From the NCBI GenBank assembly GCA_024998565.1, contig JACOEM010000002.1:310001-374000 (forward strand): a stretch of 64,000 bases of DNA, in the 5' to 3' direction. This DNA is from Nitrospira sp. (GTDB taxonomy: Bacteria > Nitrospirota > Nitrospiria > Nitrospirales > Nitrospiraceae). Shown one piece after another: positions 63,868 through 64,000 of the stretch. Each line of letters starts with the position of its first letter. Within the stretch, counting starts at the first letter, position 1. The notes under the pieces are model-generated. The model was not told the DNA's origin. It worked only from the letters and a program-made list of their open reading frames with translations, and ran no database searches. Both the position numbers and the translations under genes were made by a program.

Positions 63868-64000
63868 ATGAAGATATCAGTGATGGGGACAGGATACGTG
63901 GGGCTTGTATCAGGGACCTGCTTGGCAGAGCGCGGGCATCAGGTGACCTGTATCGATATCAGGCCTGAGGTGGTACAGGAAATTAACGCCGGACGTCCAC
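63868..64000 (+). CDS. UDP-glucose/GDP-mannose dehydrogenase family (partial, runs off right edge)
   Basis: The first 44 residues are in the window: MKISVMGTGYVGLVSGTCLA, then ERGHQVTCIDIRPEVVQEIN. This is the N-terminal NAD-binding GxGYVG motif of nucleotide-sugar dehydrogenases. It probably makes UDP-glucuronate. It starts 15 bp after the SDR gene and belongs to the same operon. Confidence 0.9.
   Translation, partial: MKISVMGTGYVGLVSGTCLAERGHQVTCIDIRPEVVQEINAGRP

Overview
The window looks like chromosomal DNA of a GC-rich Gram-negative bacterium. My best guess is Nitrospira (phylum Nitrospirota). The guess rests on gene content and order: glmU-glmS-gatC-panD-gatA, then gatB-eno-ftsB-era-mgtE-recO, plus an exopolysaccharide cluster with a PEP-CTERM-type deacetylase. 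It comes from remembered gene orders and was not checked by any search. No rRNA, tRNA, CRISPR array or intact insertion sequence was seen.

Region 1 (1-11.4 kb, minus strand) is an unusual, tightly packed operon. Read in the direction of transcription it holds a phospholipase-D-like protein, a very large beta-rich protein of unknown function, a subtilisin-like (S8) protease with a cysteine-rich insert, and a second copy of the large beta-rich protein that runs off the left edge. The 3' parts of the two large genes are identical over at least 1031 bp while their 5' parts have diverged. A small DUF3015-like secreted protein lies upstream.

Region 2 (11.4-20.3 kb) is accessory DNA. It holds two orphan genes that look like integron gene cassettes. 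A 328-bp duplicated gene fragment is joined to a remnant of a REP-associated transposase. Next come an M64 metallopeptidase carrying a predicted seven-bladed lectin propeller, coupled to a YegP-domain protein, and a secreted Cys-repeat protein. Two toxin-antitoxin pairs (Phd/RelE and HicB/HicA), a monooxygenase-like small protein and a gene without a normal start codon complete it.

Region 3 (20.2-46.2 kb) is mostly core genome. It holds a PAP2 phosphatase, a CobW GTPase, a CDF metal transporter, ftsH, metG, holB, tmk, a DUF502 protein, glmU, glmS, gatC, panD, gatA, small envelope proteins, gatB, eno, an FtsB-like protein, era, mgtE, recO, a DUF971 protein, lipoproteins and glgA. Many genes overlap or abut and probably form operons.

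Region 4 (46.9-64 kb) is a surface-polysaccharide region. It opens with a phosphoenolpyruvate mutase-nucleotidyltransferase fusion and phosphonopyruvate decarboxylase, which suggests a phosphonate decoration. A LuxR-type regulator and a PilZ protein face each other across a shared promoter region. Next come two SLBB export proteins, an outer-membrane beta-barrel, a BY-kinase/chain-length protein, a polyprenyl glycosylphosphotransferase and a polysaccharide deacetylase. The region ends with a Wzm/Wzt ABC exporter and nucleotide-sugar enzymes (glucose-1-phosphate cytidylyltransferase, an SDR, and the start of a UDP-sugar dehydrogenase). The genes at 47-57 kb use more AT-rich codons than the core genes.
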